DNA of 8,350 nt from Actinomycetes bacterium (GTDB taxonomy: Bacteria > Actinomycetota > Acidimicrobiia > Acidimicrobiales > CADCSY01): positions 1-8,350 of the forward strand of contig JAODBP010000101.1 in NCBI GenBank assembly GCA_025464025.1, in the 5' to 3' direction. Under the pieces are notes generated by a model, which made no database searches, was not told the origin of the DNA, and saw only the letters and a program-made list of their open reading frames with translations. The position numbers and the translations under genes were made by a program. Below, piece by piece: positions 1 through 8,107 of the stretch. Position 1 is the stretch's first letter, and every line of letters starts with the position of its first letter.

Positions 1-2
1 CC

Positions 3-140
3 CGCGACGACCCCCGAGCCACCGCCAACAACGCCACATCCGTCACCGACCGCGGCAACCTCGCACGACCCACCCCGACACCTCCACCTAAGAGCTGTCG
101 CGCTCACCACTTGTCACCACCACCGGACACCGGACGCTGA
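3..140 (+). CDS. Possible 3' end of a plus-strand gene of unknown function (partial)
   Basis: The frame beginning at base 3 is open from the window edge to a TGA at 138-140. Its first 23 codons end almost exclusively in C (for example GAC, ACC, AAC, GTC), the pattern expected of a real gene in this genome. The other two forward frames lack it. The readable residues include RATANNATSVTDRGNLARPT, then a Pro-rich tail where the codon bias fades. No domain is recognisable in about 45 residues. If real, the gene converges with the adenine deaminase gene, with about 31 bp between the two stop codons. Another forward frame stops at TAA 89-91, so the true end could be there or the region could be non-coding. 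Confidence 0.35.
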   Translation, partial: RDDPRATANNATSVTDRGNLARPTPTPPPKSCRAHHLSPPPDTGR

Positions 141-171
141 GACCGCACGTTCGCCGGAAGGGGAGTCGGCC

Positions 172-2662
<2,491 letters not shown>

Positions 2663-2665
2663 GAC

Positions 2666-4324
2666 CTACTTCTGGCCCGGCGAGTAGCGCTCGCGGCGCA
2701 TGGTGCGCTTCTTGCCGGCGATGGTGCTGGCGTTGACCCGGGCGATCACCTCGTCGACGGCGTCGTCGGGCACCTCGACCAGCGAGAACTGGTCGGCGAT
2801 CTCGATGGCCCCGATGTCGCGGCCGCTGAGGCGGGTCTCGTTGGCGATGGCGCCCACGATGTCGTTGGGGCGGATGCGGGCCGAGCGGCCGGCGTTGATG
2901 TAGAGCCGGGTCATCCCCTGGCCGACGCGGGACGGCTTGGCGCCGACCTTCACCCGATCGGGCCTCGGCCGATCGGGCTGGAGCGAGACCTCCGGGATCT
3001 CCTCGTCGTCGTCGGTGCCGACGCTGGCCTCGTGGGCCAGCTTCACGGCGGCGAGGGCGATGTCCATCAGCTCGTGCTCGTCGGTGAGGGTCTCGACCAC
3101 GACGCGGAAGTGCTCGAGGTCGTCGCCCTGCAGCGCCTCGCGCACCGACGAGAGCGTGCCCTCCATGCGCCGGTTGCGGAGGTCGGCGATGGTCGGGACC
3201 TTGGCGATCTCGATGCGCTGCTTGGTGATGCGCTCGATGTTCTTGAGCAGGCGCTGCTCGCGGGGCTCGGCCAGCGTGATGGCCACGCCCTCCCGCCCGG
3301 CCCGACCGACGCGACCGATGCGGTGCACGTACGCCTCGGGGGCCGAGGGCACGTCGTAGTTGACGACGTGGGTGAGCTGGTCGATGTCGAGGCCGCGGGC
3401 GGCGACGTCGGTGGCCACGAGCAGCTCGGCCGTGCCCGACCGCAGGCGGCCCATGACCCGGTCGCGGGCGCCCTGGTCCATGCCGCCGTGGAGGGCCTCG
3501 GCCCGGTAGCCCCGGCCGTTGAGCGTCTCGGTGAGCGAGTCGACCTCGTGGCGGGTGCGGCAGAACACGATCGCCGCCGTGGGCTCCTCGACGTCGAGGA
3601 TGCGGCCGAGGGCGGCCGGCTTGTGCGAGCGGGGCACGACGTAGGCGCTCTGGCGGACCCTGGGTGCGTCACCCGGCTCGGGCGCCTCGCGCTTGATCTC
3701 GATGCGCACCGGGTCGGTGAGGTGGCGCTTGACGATGCCGGTGATGCGGGGCGGCATGGTGGCCGAGAACAGGACGGTCTGCCGGTCGGCCGGCGTGGCC
3801 TGGAGCAGCGCCTCGATGTCCTCGGCGAAGCCCATGTCGAGCATCTCGTCGGCCTCGTCGAGCACGACCATGCGGATCTCGTCGAACGACAGCGTGCGGC
3901 GGTTCAGGTGGTCGAGGGCCCGACCGGGCGTGGCCACCACCACGTCGACGCCGTGCTTGAGGGCCTGGAGCTGGCGGACGATGGGCTGGCCGCCGTAGAT
4001 CGGCACGACCCGGGCGCCGATGCCCCGGCCGTAGCGGTGGATGGCCTCCGACACCTGCATGGCCAGCTCGCGGGTGGGGACCAGCACGAGTGCCGTCGGC
4101 GCGGTGCCGCCGGCGCCGCCGGTGACCAGGCGCTGCAGGATCGGGAGGGCGAACGCCGCCGTCTTGCCCGTGCCGGTGGCGGCCTGGCCGAGGAGGTCGC
4201 GGCCCTCGATGATCGGGGGGATCGACTCCCGCTGGATGGGTGTGGGCTCCTCGTAGCCGAGCTGCGTCAGCGCCTCGAGCAGCTCCGGCTTCAGTCCAAG
4301 TTCGGCGAAGCCGTCGTCGTTCAC
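2666..4324 (-). CDS. deaD: DEAD-box ATP-dependent RNA helicase, DeaD/CsdA type
   Basis: A 552-residue cytoplasmic RNA helicase that unwinds RNA duplexes using ATP, with family roles in ribosome assembly, mRNA turnover and cold adaptation. All motifs are in order: Q motif (F6 to PTPIQ 27-31), motif I AATGTGKT (48-55), Ia PTRELA (83-88), GG (111-112), Ib TPGR (132-135), II DEAD (156-159), III SAT (187-189), IV IVFCRT (252-257), V ATDVAARGLDI (304-314) and VI HRIGRVGRAG (334-343). Residues 471-545 (MTRLYINAGRSARIRPNDIV...) are the RRM-like RNA-binding domain of DbpA/CsdA proteins. An acidic linker lies at 438-446. In motif VI the usual Thr of RTGRAG is Val339, a minor variant. The length matches actinobacterial DeaD. 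The start is GTG at 4324. No strong Shine-Dalgarno is present. It is the first gene of the operon and diverges from the acetyltransferase gene across an 80-bp gap. Confidence 0.93.
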   Translation of the reverse strand: MNDDGFAELGLKPELLEALTQLGYEEPTPIQRESIPPIIEGRDLLGQAATGTGKTAAFALPILQRLVTGGAGGTAPTALVLVPTRELAMQVSEAIHRYGRGIGARVVPIYGGQPIVRQLQALKHGVDVVVATPGRALDHLNRRTLSFDEIRMVVLDEADEMLDMGFAEDIEALLQATPADRQTVLFSATMPPRITGIVKRHLTDPVRIEIKREAPEPGDAPRVRQSAYVVPRSHKPAALGRILDVEEPTAAIVFCRTRHEVDSLTETLNGRGYRAEALHGGMDQGARDRVMGRLRSGTAELLVATDVAARGLDIDQLTHVVNYDVPSAPEAYVHRIGRVGRAGREGVAITLAEPREQRLLKNIERITKQRIEIAKVPTIADLRNRRMEGTLSSVREALQGDDLEHFRVVVETLTDEHELMDIALAAVKLAHEASVGTDDDEEIPEVSLQPDRPRPDRVKVGAKPSRVGQGMTRLYINAGRSARIRPNDIVGAIANETRLSGRDIGAIEIADQFSLVEVPDDAVDEVIARVNASTIAGKKRTMRRERYSPGQK

Positions 4325-4370
4325 CCCTGCATGCTCGCAGGTGAAGGGTCCGTTCCCGAAGTTTGTCGGG

Positions 4371-4397
4371 TTGTGGCGATCGGGCCGTCGTTAAGGT
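4371..4397 (+). promoter_or_regulatory. Candidate promoter for a leaderless GNAT transcript
   Basis: A TAAGGT hexamer (4392-4397) fits the TANNNT -10 pattern and ends 7 bases before the GTG start at 4405, the spacing seen for leaderless mRNAs in Actinobacteria. A TTGTGG at 4371-4376 could act as a -35 with a short 15-bp spacer. The same bases include AAGG (4393-4396), 8 bases before the GTG, so a conventional weak ribosome binding site is the alternative reading. The 80-bp region 4325-4404 must also contain the promoter of the divergent helicase operon, for which I could not identify convincing boxes. Confidence 0.4.
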
Positions 4398-4404
4398 GCG
4401 CCCG

Positions 4405-5013
4405 GTGAGCGTCCCGATCCGCCGCCTGGAGGAGCACGAGCACGCCGAGGTGCTGGCCGTGACCGCCCGGGCGTTCTGGGACGATCCGCTCTTCGACTTC
4501 TTCGCCCGAGACCTGCTGCACGAGTATCGGCTCCTGCCCGCCTTCTTCGGCCTCTACCTGCGAGACCTCCGCGCGCCCGGGGCGGGGGTCTGGTTGGCCG
4601 AGCACGAGGGTCGGCCGCGCGGCATGGCCGGGTGGCTGGCCCCGGGCGCCTACCCGCGCTCGGCCTGGCACGAAGCTCGCCGCACGGCCCGGTCGGCGGC
4701 CGTGATCGTCCGGGCCCGCAACCGGGGCAAGGCGGCCCGACTCCTCATGGAGGTCGACCGGCGCCATCCCCACGAGCCCCACTGGTACCTCGTCCTGCTG
4801 GCCACCGACCCGTCCGTCCAGGGTCGCGGGATCGGATCGGCGCTCCTGGTACCCGGGCTCGAGGCGTGCGATCGCGACGGGCTGCCCGCCTACCTGGAGA
4901 CGCAGAAGGAGAGCAACGTCTCGTGGTACGCCCGGTCTGGGTTCGTCGTCAGCGACGAGGTCCGGCTGCCGGGCACGCCGCCGATCTGGTGCCTGCGGCG
5001 GGAGCCGCGCTAG
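4405..5013 (+). CDS. GNAT-family N-acetyltransferase
   Basis: A 202-residue cytoplasmic acetyl-CoA-dependent N-acetyltransferase of unknown substrate. The acetyl-CoA binding motif A is clear: WYLVLLATDPSVQGRGIGSA (127-146), with the Q-x-x-G-x-G signature at Q139-G140-R141-G142-I143-G144. It is followed by the motif B region ETQKESNVSWYARSGFVV (165-182), including the Asn and the YxRxGF helix-strand transition typical of GNATs. The N-terminal part begins with the usual IRRL strand. I chose GTG 4405 because it sits 7-8 bases after TAAGGT/AAGG and starts directly at SVPIRRL. In-frame GTG 4396 or an upstream start at 4363 would add residues that do not look like GNAT sequence. Similar acetyltransferases are often annotated with puromycin-acetyltransferase-like sequences, but no resistance role can be read here. 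It is followed 62 bp later by a VOC gene on the same strand. Confidence 0.85.
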   Translation: MSVPIRRLEEHEHAEVLAVTARAFWDDPLFDFFARDLLHEYRLLPAFFGLYLRDLRAPGAGVWLAEHEGRPRGMAGWLAPGAYPRSAWHEARRTARSAAVIVRARNRGKAARLLMEVDRRHPHEPHWYLVLLATDPSVQGRGIGSALLVPGLEACDRDGLPAYLETQKESNVSWYARSGFVVSDEVRLPGTPPIWCLRREPR

Positions 5014-5063
5014 GTCGGCCAACCCGGCGACGACGGTCGTAGCCTCTGGCGCTCGGTCGAACC

Positions 5064-5070
5064 AAGGGGG
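5064..5070 (+). promoter_or_regulatory. Ribosome binding site of the VOC gene
   Basis: AAGGGGG lies 5 bases before the ATG at 5076 and fixes that start. A TAGCCT at 5040-5045 could be a -10 box for a separate promoter, but no matching -35 is seen, so co-transcription with the acetyltransferase is equally possible. Confidence 0.65.
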
Positions 5071-5075
5071 ATCCG

Positions 5076-5486
5076 ATGAAGGTGCGCTTCAACCGCGTCG
5101 AGCTGCTGCTGCCGCAGGACGAGATGGCGGACATGATCCGGGTGATGGAGGACCTCTTCGACACGAAGATGGCGGCGCCCGACCTCATCGAGTCGGAGCA
5201 GGTCCTGGCATCGGTGAACTACGACCTCGGCTTCGAGGTGTTCGGCCCCGCCGGCCCGACGAGCCCGCTGCACGCGCGGCTGGAGGCCAACGGGGGCAAG
5301 GGGACCGTCGGGCCGATCGTGTGGGAGGTCGACGACATCGAAGAGGCCCGGGCCCGCATCCTCGAGAAGGGCTACACGATCGTCTACGAGTTCGAGACCG
5401 ACGATGTCCACCAGCTCCACCTCGACCGGGACGAGATGCACGGCTTCGGCATCACCTTCACCCAGCTCAAGCGCCGCCGCCCGTGA
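5076..5486 (+). CDS. VOC-superfamily (glyoxalase/bleomycin-resistance fold) protein
   Basis: A 136-residue cytoplasmic protein with the paired beta-alpha-beta-beta-beta layout of the VOC fold. The N-terminal half starts FNRVELLLPQDEMADMIRVM, and the C-terminal half contains VGPIVWEVDDIEEARARILE (78-97), EFETDDVHQLHLDRDEMHGF (105-124) and ends HGFGITFTQL. Family members bind a divalent metal and act on varied small molecules, so the reaction is not predictable. The first-strand metal-binding His is replaced by Asn6, so metal binding at that site may be lost or altered. The start is fixed by AAGGGGG 5 bases upstream. It converges with a second, dissimilar VOC gene whose stop lies 28 bp away. 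No strong terminator is visible between them. Confidence 0.75.
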   Translation: MKVRFNRVELLLPQDEMADMIRVMEDLFDTKMAAPDLIESEQVLASVNYDLGFEVFGPAGPTSPLHARLEANGGKGTVGPIVWEVDDIEEARARILEKGYTIVYEFETDDVHQLHLDRDEMHGFGITFTQLKRRRP

Positions 5487-5514
5487 CGCTGGAGGGCAAC
5501 ACCTTGCGCTGGTC

Positions 5515-5892
5515 TTAGGTCGGCTGGAGCAGGTCCCACCTGTTGCCGTAGAGGTCCTCGAACACCGCCACCGTCGCGTAGGGCTCGTGGCGGGGCTCCT
5601 CGAGGAAGCGGACGCCGGCGGCGAGCATGCGGGCGTGGTCGGCGGCGAAGTCGTCGGTCTCCAGGAAGAACGCCACCCGGCCGCCGGTCTGGTCGCCGAC
5701 CCGGGCCTCCTGCTCGGGGCCGGAGGCCACGGCGAGGAGCAGGCCGGTGCCGCCGTCGGGGGGCGCGACGACGACCCAGCGCTTGCCGCCGCCCAGGTCG
5801 GTGTCCTCCCGCAGCTCGAAGCCGACGGCGTCGACGTAGAACCGGATGGCCTCGTCGTAGTCGTGGACGACGAGGGTCACGTGGGGGATCAC
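5515..5892 (-). CDS. VOC-superfamily (glyoxalase-like) protein, second copy
   Basis: A 125-residue single VOC domain. It begins IPHVTLVVHDYDEAIRFYVDAVGFEL (2-27), the typical first strand and helix with a possible metal-binding His4, and ends FEDLYGNRWDLLQ (111-123), matching the widespread F-x-D-P-x-G-N-x-W-x-L-x-Q ending of glyoxalase/dioxygenase-like VOC proteins. A GRVAFFLE strand starts the second half (71-78). Such proteins occur as glyoxalase I-like lyases, dioxygenases or drug-binding proteins, and the substrate here is unknown. The start is GTG at 5892, just before IPHVTL. It lies 19 bp after the membrane-protein stop, making this probably the last gene of the region-3 operon. Little sequence similarity to the convergent neighbour VOC gene is visible, so a recent duplication is unlikely. 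Confidence 0.82.
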   Translation of the reverse strand: MIPHVTLVVHDYDEAIRFYVDAVGFELREDTDLGGGKRWVVVAPPDGGTGLLLAVASGPEQEARVGDQTGGRVAFFLETDDFAADHARMLAAGVRFLEEPRHEPYATVAVFEDLYGNRWDLLQPT

Positions 5893-5911
5893 CGACCCAG
5901 GCTGGCAGACG

Positions 5912-6346
5912 TCAGTCGGGTGATCGGCCGATCGTGGCGAAGGCGAGGCAGAGGGCGGCGAGGACGAGGACGGCGGGGGCCAGCGTGGGGGCCGGCCCGG
6001 CCGTCTTCGAGATCGCCGTCCACCACTTCGACAGGGTGGTCATGGTCGCCCACCGGTCGGTGTACCGGTAGTCGAGCGGGCCGGCGTGGAAGTTCTCCAG
6101 CACGTGCTCGTACACGCCGCCGACGCCGCTGAGGGCGACGGCGACGGCGGTGCCTCGCACGAGCCGCACCGACCGGCCCCGCCACAGCGCGACGAGGCCG
6201 AGCACGAGCAGCGCCACCGAGCCCCAGGGGATGAGCTGCACCCCTTGGCCCCAGTGCCGCTCGGTGGCCAGCTCGATCGCCGTCCCCACCGTGGCGAGCA
6301 CGGCGAGGAACACGAAGGCCTGGTGTTGGCGGGCGACGGTGTCCAC
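5912..6346 (-). CDS. Four-helix integral membrane protein of unknown function
   Basis: A 144-residue protein with about four hydrophobic segments: roughly 10-26 (AFVFLAVLATVGTAIEL), 37-55, 63-79 and 118-138. The loop between helices 3 and 4 (80-117) is conserved-looking and rich in aromatic and charged residues: YEHVLENFHAGPLDYRYTDR, then W99 and SKWWTAISKTAGPAPTLAP. It contains a Glu/His cluster (E80, H81, E84, H87) next to the membrane that could bind a metal or ligand, though this is inference. No enzyme family is recognised. The start is GTG at 6346, one base after the lipoprotein stop, so translational coupling is likely. The tight coupling to an exported lipoprotein suggests an envelope role. 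Confidence 0.7.
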   Translation of the reverse strand: MDTVARQHQAFVFLAVLATVGTAIELATERHWGQGVQLIPWGSVALLVLGLVALWRGRSVRLVRGTAVAVALSGVGGVYEHVLENFHAGPLDYRYTDRWATMTTLSKWWTAISKTAGPAPTLAPAVLVLAALCLAFATIGRSPD

Positions 6347-6347
6347 G

Positions 6348-6869
6348 TCAGATCTCGAGCAGCGAGATGATCTTCTCGAGCACAGCCGGGTCGATGTTGT
6401 ACTTCCCGAGCTCCTGGCGGAGCTTCCCCCACTTCGGGTCGTCGGGGTACGGGCGGTACTCGTCGACCTCGAAGGCCCAGCGATCGGCCTGGGGGATGCC
6501 GGCCTTCTCGAACGCGGCGGCCAGCTCGTCGATCGTCGCCGTGTTGGCGTTGACCTTGGTCGAGCTCGGCTCGGGCTTCACCGTCGTGGTCGTCGCCCGG
6601 GGCTTGGCGGTCGTCGTCGTCCCCTTCGCGGCGACCGTCGTGGCGGTGGCCGCCGTCGTCGGCGTGGCGGCGACCGTGGTGGTGGGCGCCGCAGTCGTCG
6701 TGGTGACGCCGGCCGCGGCGACGGTGGTCTGCGTCGTCTCGGTGGTCGACGTGGTGGTGCCGTCGGCGGCGTCCACCTTCGCGTCGCTGCTGCCCCCGCC
6801 ACCGCACGCGGCGACGAGGACGGCGACGACGACCAGGGCCGGCACCGCGAGTCGGGCCCGGGCGCTCAC
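6348..6869 (-). CDS. Lipoprotein with Thr-rich spacer and helix-hairpin-helix-like C-terminal domain
   Basis: A 173-residue predicted lipoprotein. Residues 1-22 form a type II signal peptide (RAR, a hydrophobic stretch, then lipobox VAAC with Cys22), followed by GGGGSS. Residues 37-97 are a Thr/Ala/Val-rich low-complexity spacer, likely extended across the cell wall and possibly O-glycosylated. The C-terminal domain (104-173) starts KVNANTATIDELAAAFEKAG, close to the VNxNTAxxxEL opening of ComEA-type helix-hairpin-helix domains, then has RWAFEVDEYRPYP and a helical end. The usual GIG hairpin is not intact (AGIP), so DNA binding is uncertain. The start is GTG at 6869, overlapping the upstream gene's stop as GTGA. 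The same frame stays open upstream to 8063, but that part reads as Arg/Pro/Gly-rich antisense-type sequence overlapping the better-supported upstream gene. Confidence 0.82.
   Translation of the reverse strand: MSARARLAVPALVVVAVLVAACGGGGSSDAKVDAADGTTTSTTETTQTTVAAAGVTTTTAAPTTTVAATPTTAATATTVAAKGTTTTAKPRATTTTVKPEPSSTKVNANTATIDELAAAFEKAGIPQADRWAFEVDEYRPYPDDPKWGKLRQELGKYNIDPAVLEKIISLLEI
6570..6761 (-). repeat. Thr-rich low-complexity coding repeat
   Basis: This part of the lipoprotein gene consists of reiterated ACG/ACC (Thr), GTC/GTG (Val) and GCC/GCG (Ala) codons, encoding runs such as TTTTAAPTTTV and TTAATATTVAA. It is degenerate at the DNA level and not a perfect tandem array. Codon mixing within Thr runs suggests selection for the peptide composition and not recent slippage. 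Confidence 0.7.
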
Positions 6870-7987
6870 TTGGTCGGGAGGGAGGCGACGAACCGCTGCA
6901 CGTTCGGCTGGGTCCAGAACTGGCCGGCGATCACCTGCTGGGCGACGAGGACGGCGTTCTGGGCCGCGGCGTAGGCCGGCTCGAACTTGGCGTTGTCGCT
7001 GCCCGAGGCCAGCGGCACCAGCGAGTTGAGCGCGGTGGCCAGGGCCACGTCGGCACCGTTGTGGGCGGCGAGGGCGGCTTTGACCCGGTTGAACGCCGGG
7101 CCGGCGGCCTCGGTGGCGGCGGCGCCGGCCTCGGCCGGGCGGCCGGAGCGGACGTTGTCGGCGACCTGGGTCAGGGCGACGCGGACCTTGTTCAGCTCGA
7201 TGAGCTGGGCCACCTCGGTCAGCGTGATCTGCGTCTTGGTCAGCACCGCGTTGCGGGCGGCGGCGTTGAGCAGCGACAGGTTGGTGCCGATCTTGGTGTT
7301 GACCGCCGAGGCCAGCGGCTTGAGGTCGGCGATCGAGGTGGCCGCGTCGGCGAACTTCGGCGCGGCGGCCTGGACGGCGGCATCGAGGTCGGCGGCGAGG
7401 GCGGTGTTGCGGGCCGTGGCCAGCGCTCGCGTCCCCGGGTAGCCGGTCATGAACGTGGCCCAGAACCGGCGGGCGCGGGCCGCGTGGTTGGCGTTGAGCT
7501 CGGCGACGACGCCCTGTGCGACGTAGGCCCGGTTCTGCCGGAAGACCTGCACGTCGTCGAACAGCGGGCCGATCGCCTTGCCCGCCTCGATGAGGGTGAT
7601 GACCTCGTCGTACTTGGCGTCGAGCTCCTTGGCGAGGCCGAGGGCCAGGGTGGCGCTGGCCGCCGGCTTGGCCAGCTCGGTCTCGAGCCGGTTCTGGATG
7701 TCGCCCTCGAGCACGTCGTAGGTCGGATTCGAGCGGAAGTTCAGGTACACCTCGACGCCGTGCCAGAGGATGTTGTAGTCCTGCTCGGCCTGGCGGGCAC
7801 CGGTGAGGTCGCCCTCCTGGAGAGCGGCGATGGTGGCGGCGATGGTGGGCTTGACGGCCCGCACCGTGGCGACCTCGAAGGTCGGCGGGCCGGCGGCGCC
7901 GGCCGAGCCGGGGGCGAGCGTCAGGGCGAGGGCGCCGGCGGCGACCGCCACGAGGGCGCGCCGCGCTGCAGTCCGGAAGTGGAACAT
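6866..7987 (-). CDS. Sec-exported helical protein of unknown function (possible FTR1/EfeO-like extracytoplasmic domain)
   Basis: A 373-residue secreted protein. Residues 1-31 form a signal peptide (FHFRTAARR, hydrophobic core, AGA cleavage motif A29-x-A31). The mature part is Ala/Leu-rich and helical, with no cysteines and no further membrane segment. Three stretches share a loose pattern of helix, acidic or glycine turn, then AxxA helix: ALQEGDLTGARQAEQDYNIL (55-74), RRFWATFMTGYPGTRALATA (173-192) and VRSGRPAEAGAAATEAAGPA (279-298). This resembles the helical periplasmic region fused to FTR1-type iron permeases, but no permease segment or clear metal motif is present, so that link is weak. 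The start is ATG 7987, because GGGGAGG lies 9 bases upstream. An in-frame GTG at 8005 would add six residues and would have no such site. It is the first gene of the operon, overlapping the lipoprotein gene by 4 bp. Confidence 0.75.
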   Translation of the reverse strand: MFHFRTAARRALVAVAAGALALTLAPGSAGAAGPPTFEVATVRAVKPTIAATIAALQEGDLTGARQAEQDYNILWHGVEVYLNFRSNPTYDVLEGDIQNRLETELAKPAASATLALGLAKELDAKYDEVITLIEAGKAIGPLFDDVQVFRQNRAYVAQGVVAELNANHAARARRFWATFMTGYPGTRALATARNTALAADLDAAVQAAAPKFADAATSIADLKPLASAVNTKIGTNLSLLNAAARNAVLTKTQITLTEVAQLIELNKVRVALTQVADNVRSGRPAEAGAAATEAAGPAFNRVKAALAAHNGADVALATALNSLVPLASGSDNAKFEPAYAAAQNAVLVAQQVIAGQFWTQPNVQRFVASLPTK

Positions 7988-7996
7988 GGTGATGGG

Positions 7997-8003
7997 CCTC
8001 CCC
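7997..8003 (-). promoter_or_regulatory. Strong Shine-Dalgarno of the secreted-protein gene
   Basis: On the minus strand GGGGAGG ends 9 bases before the ATG at 7987. It is one of the two clearest ribosome binding sites in the window, and it decides the ATG start over the upstream in-frame GTG at 8005. Confidence 0.75.
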
Positions 8004-8059
8004 ACGCGCGCCGGCCCGAGGTGGGGCGGACGCGCGTGTGCGCTGGTTCGGTTGCCGAA
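8003..8059 (-). promoter_or_regulatory. Structured 5' leader with two hairpins abutting the Shine-Dalgarno
   Basis: In the leader RNA, TTCGG-CAA-CCGAA (8059-8047) forms a 5-bp stem with a 3-base loop. Further on, CACGCGCG (8038-8031) pairs perfectly over 8 bp with CGCGCGTG (8010-8003) around a 20-base GC-rich loop. The second stem ends on the first G of the GGGGAGG ribosome binding site, so folding could affect ribosome access. No known riboswitch class is recognised. No U-run follows, so it is not a standard terminator. Confidence 0.45.
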
Positions 8060-8077
8060 GCAAGTGGTGGGAGCTCC

Positions 8078-8107
8078 TTCCTAGAGCGTCCCACTACCTA
8101 GTGTCAA
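8078..8107 (-). promoter_or_regulatory. Candidate promoter of the secreted-protein/lipoprotein operon
   Basis: A perfect TTGACA -35 box (minus strand, 8107-8102) is followed 18 bases later by TAGGAA (8083-8078), a moderate -10. This would give a transcript start near 8071 and a leader of about 84 bases. The -35 lies 13 bases past the stop codon of the upstream lyase gene, so region 3 can be transcribed independently of that gene. The -10 match is imperfect. Confidence 0.45.

Noticed and set aside
141..171. Terminator between the left-edge frame and the adenine deaminase stop.
   Set aside because: I found no stem longer than about 5 bp and no T-run.
4363..4404. Longer acetyltransferase start at ATG 4363.
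   Set aside because: The extra residues (MSGCGDRAVVKVRP) do not resemble a GNAT N-terminus, no ribosome binding site precedes it, and the TAAGGT box sits inside this extension.
5496..5507. Small hairpin GCAA-CACC-TTGC between the convergent VOC genes, as a terminator.
   Set aside because: Only a 4-bp stem and no T-run on either strand. Too weak to call.
6870..8063. Upstream extension of the lipoprotein frame to a TTG at 8063, with a GGAAGGAG (8081-8074) ten bases before it.
   Set aside because: The extension is Arg/Pro/Gly-rich, overlaps the secreted-protein gene in another frame, and would place the lipoprotein signal peptide in the middle of a protein. The apparent ribosome binding site lies upstream of the predicted transcript start.
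8070..8077. GGAGCTCC 8-bp palindrome downstream of the -10 box.
   Set aside because: An isolated short GC-rich palindrome of this size is expected by chance, and there is no second copy nearby.
7061..8101. Long plus-strand open frame opposite the secreted-protein gene.
   Set aside because: Its low-complexity Gly/Val/Asp/Arg composition has no domain, and it is antisense to a gene with signal peptide, start and ribosome binding site.
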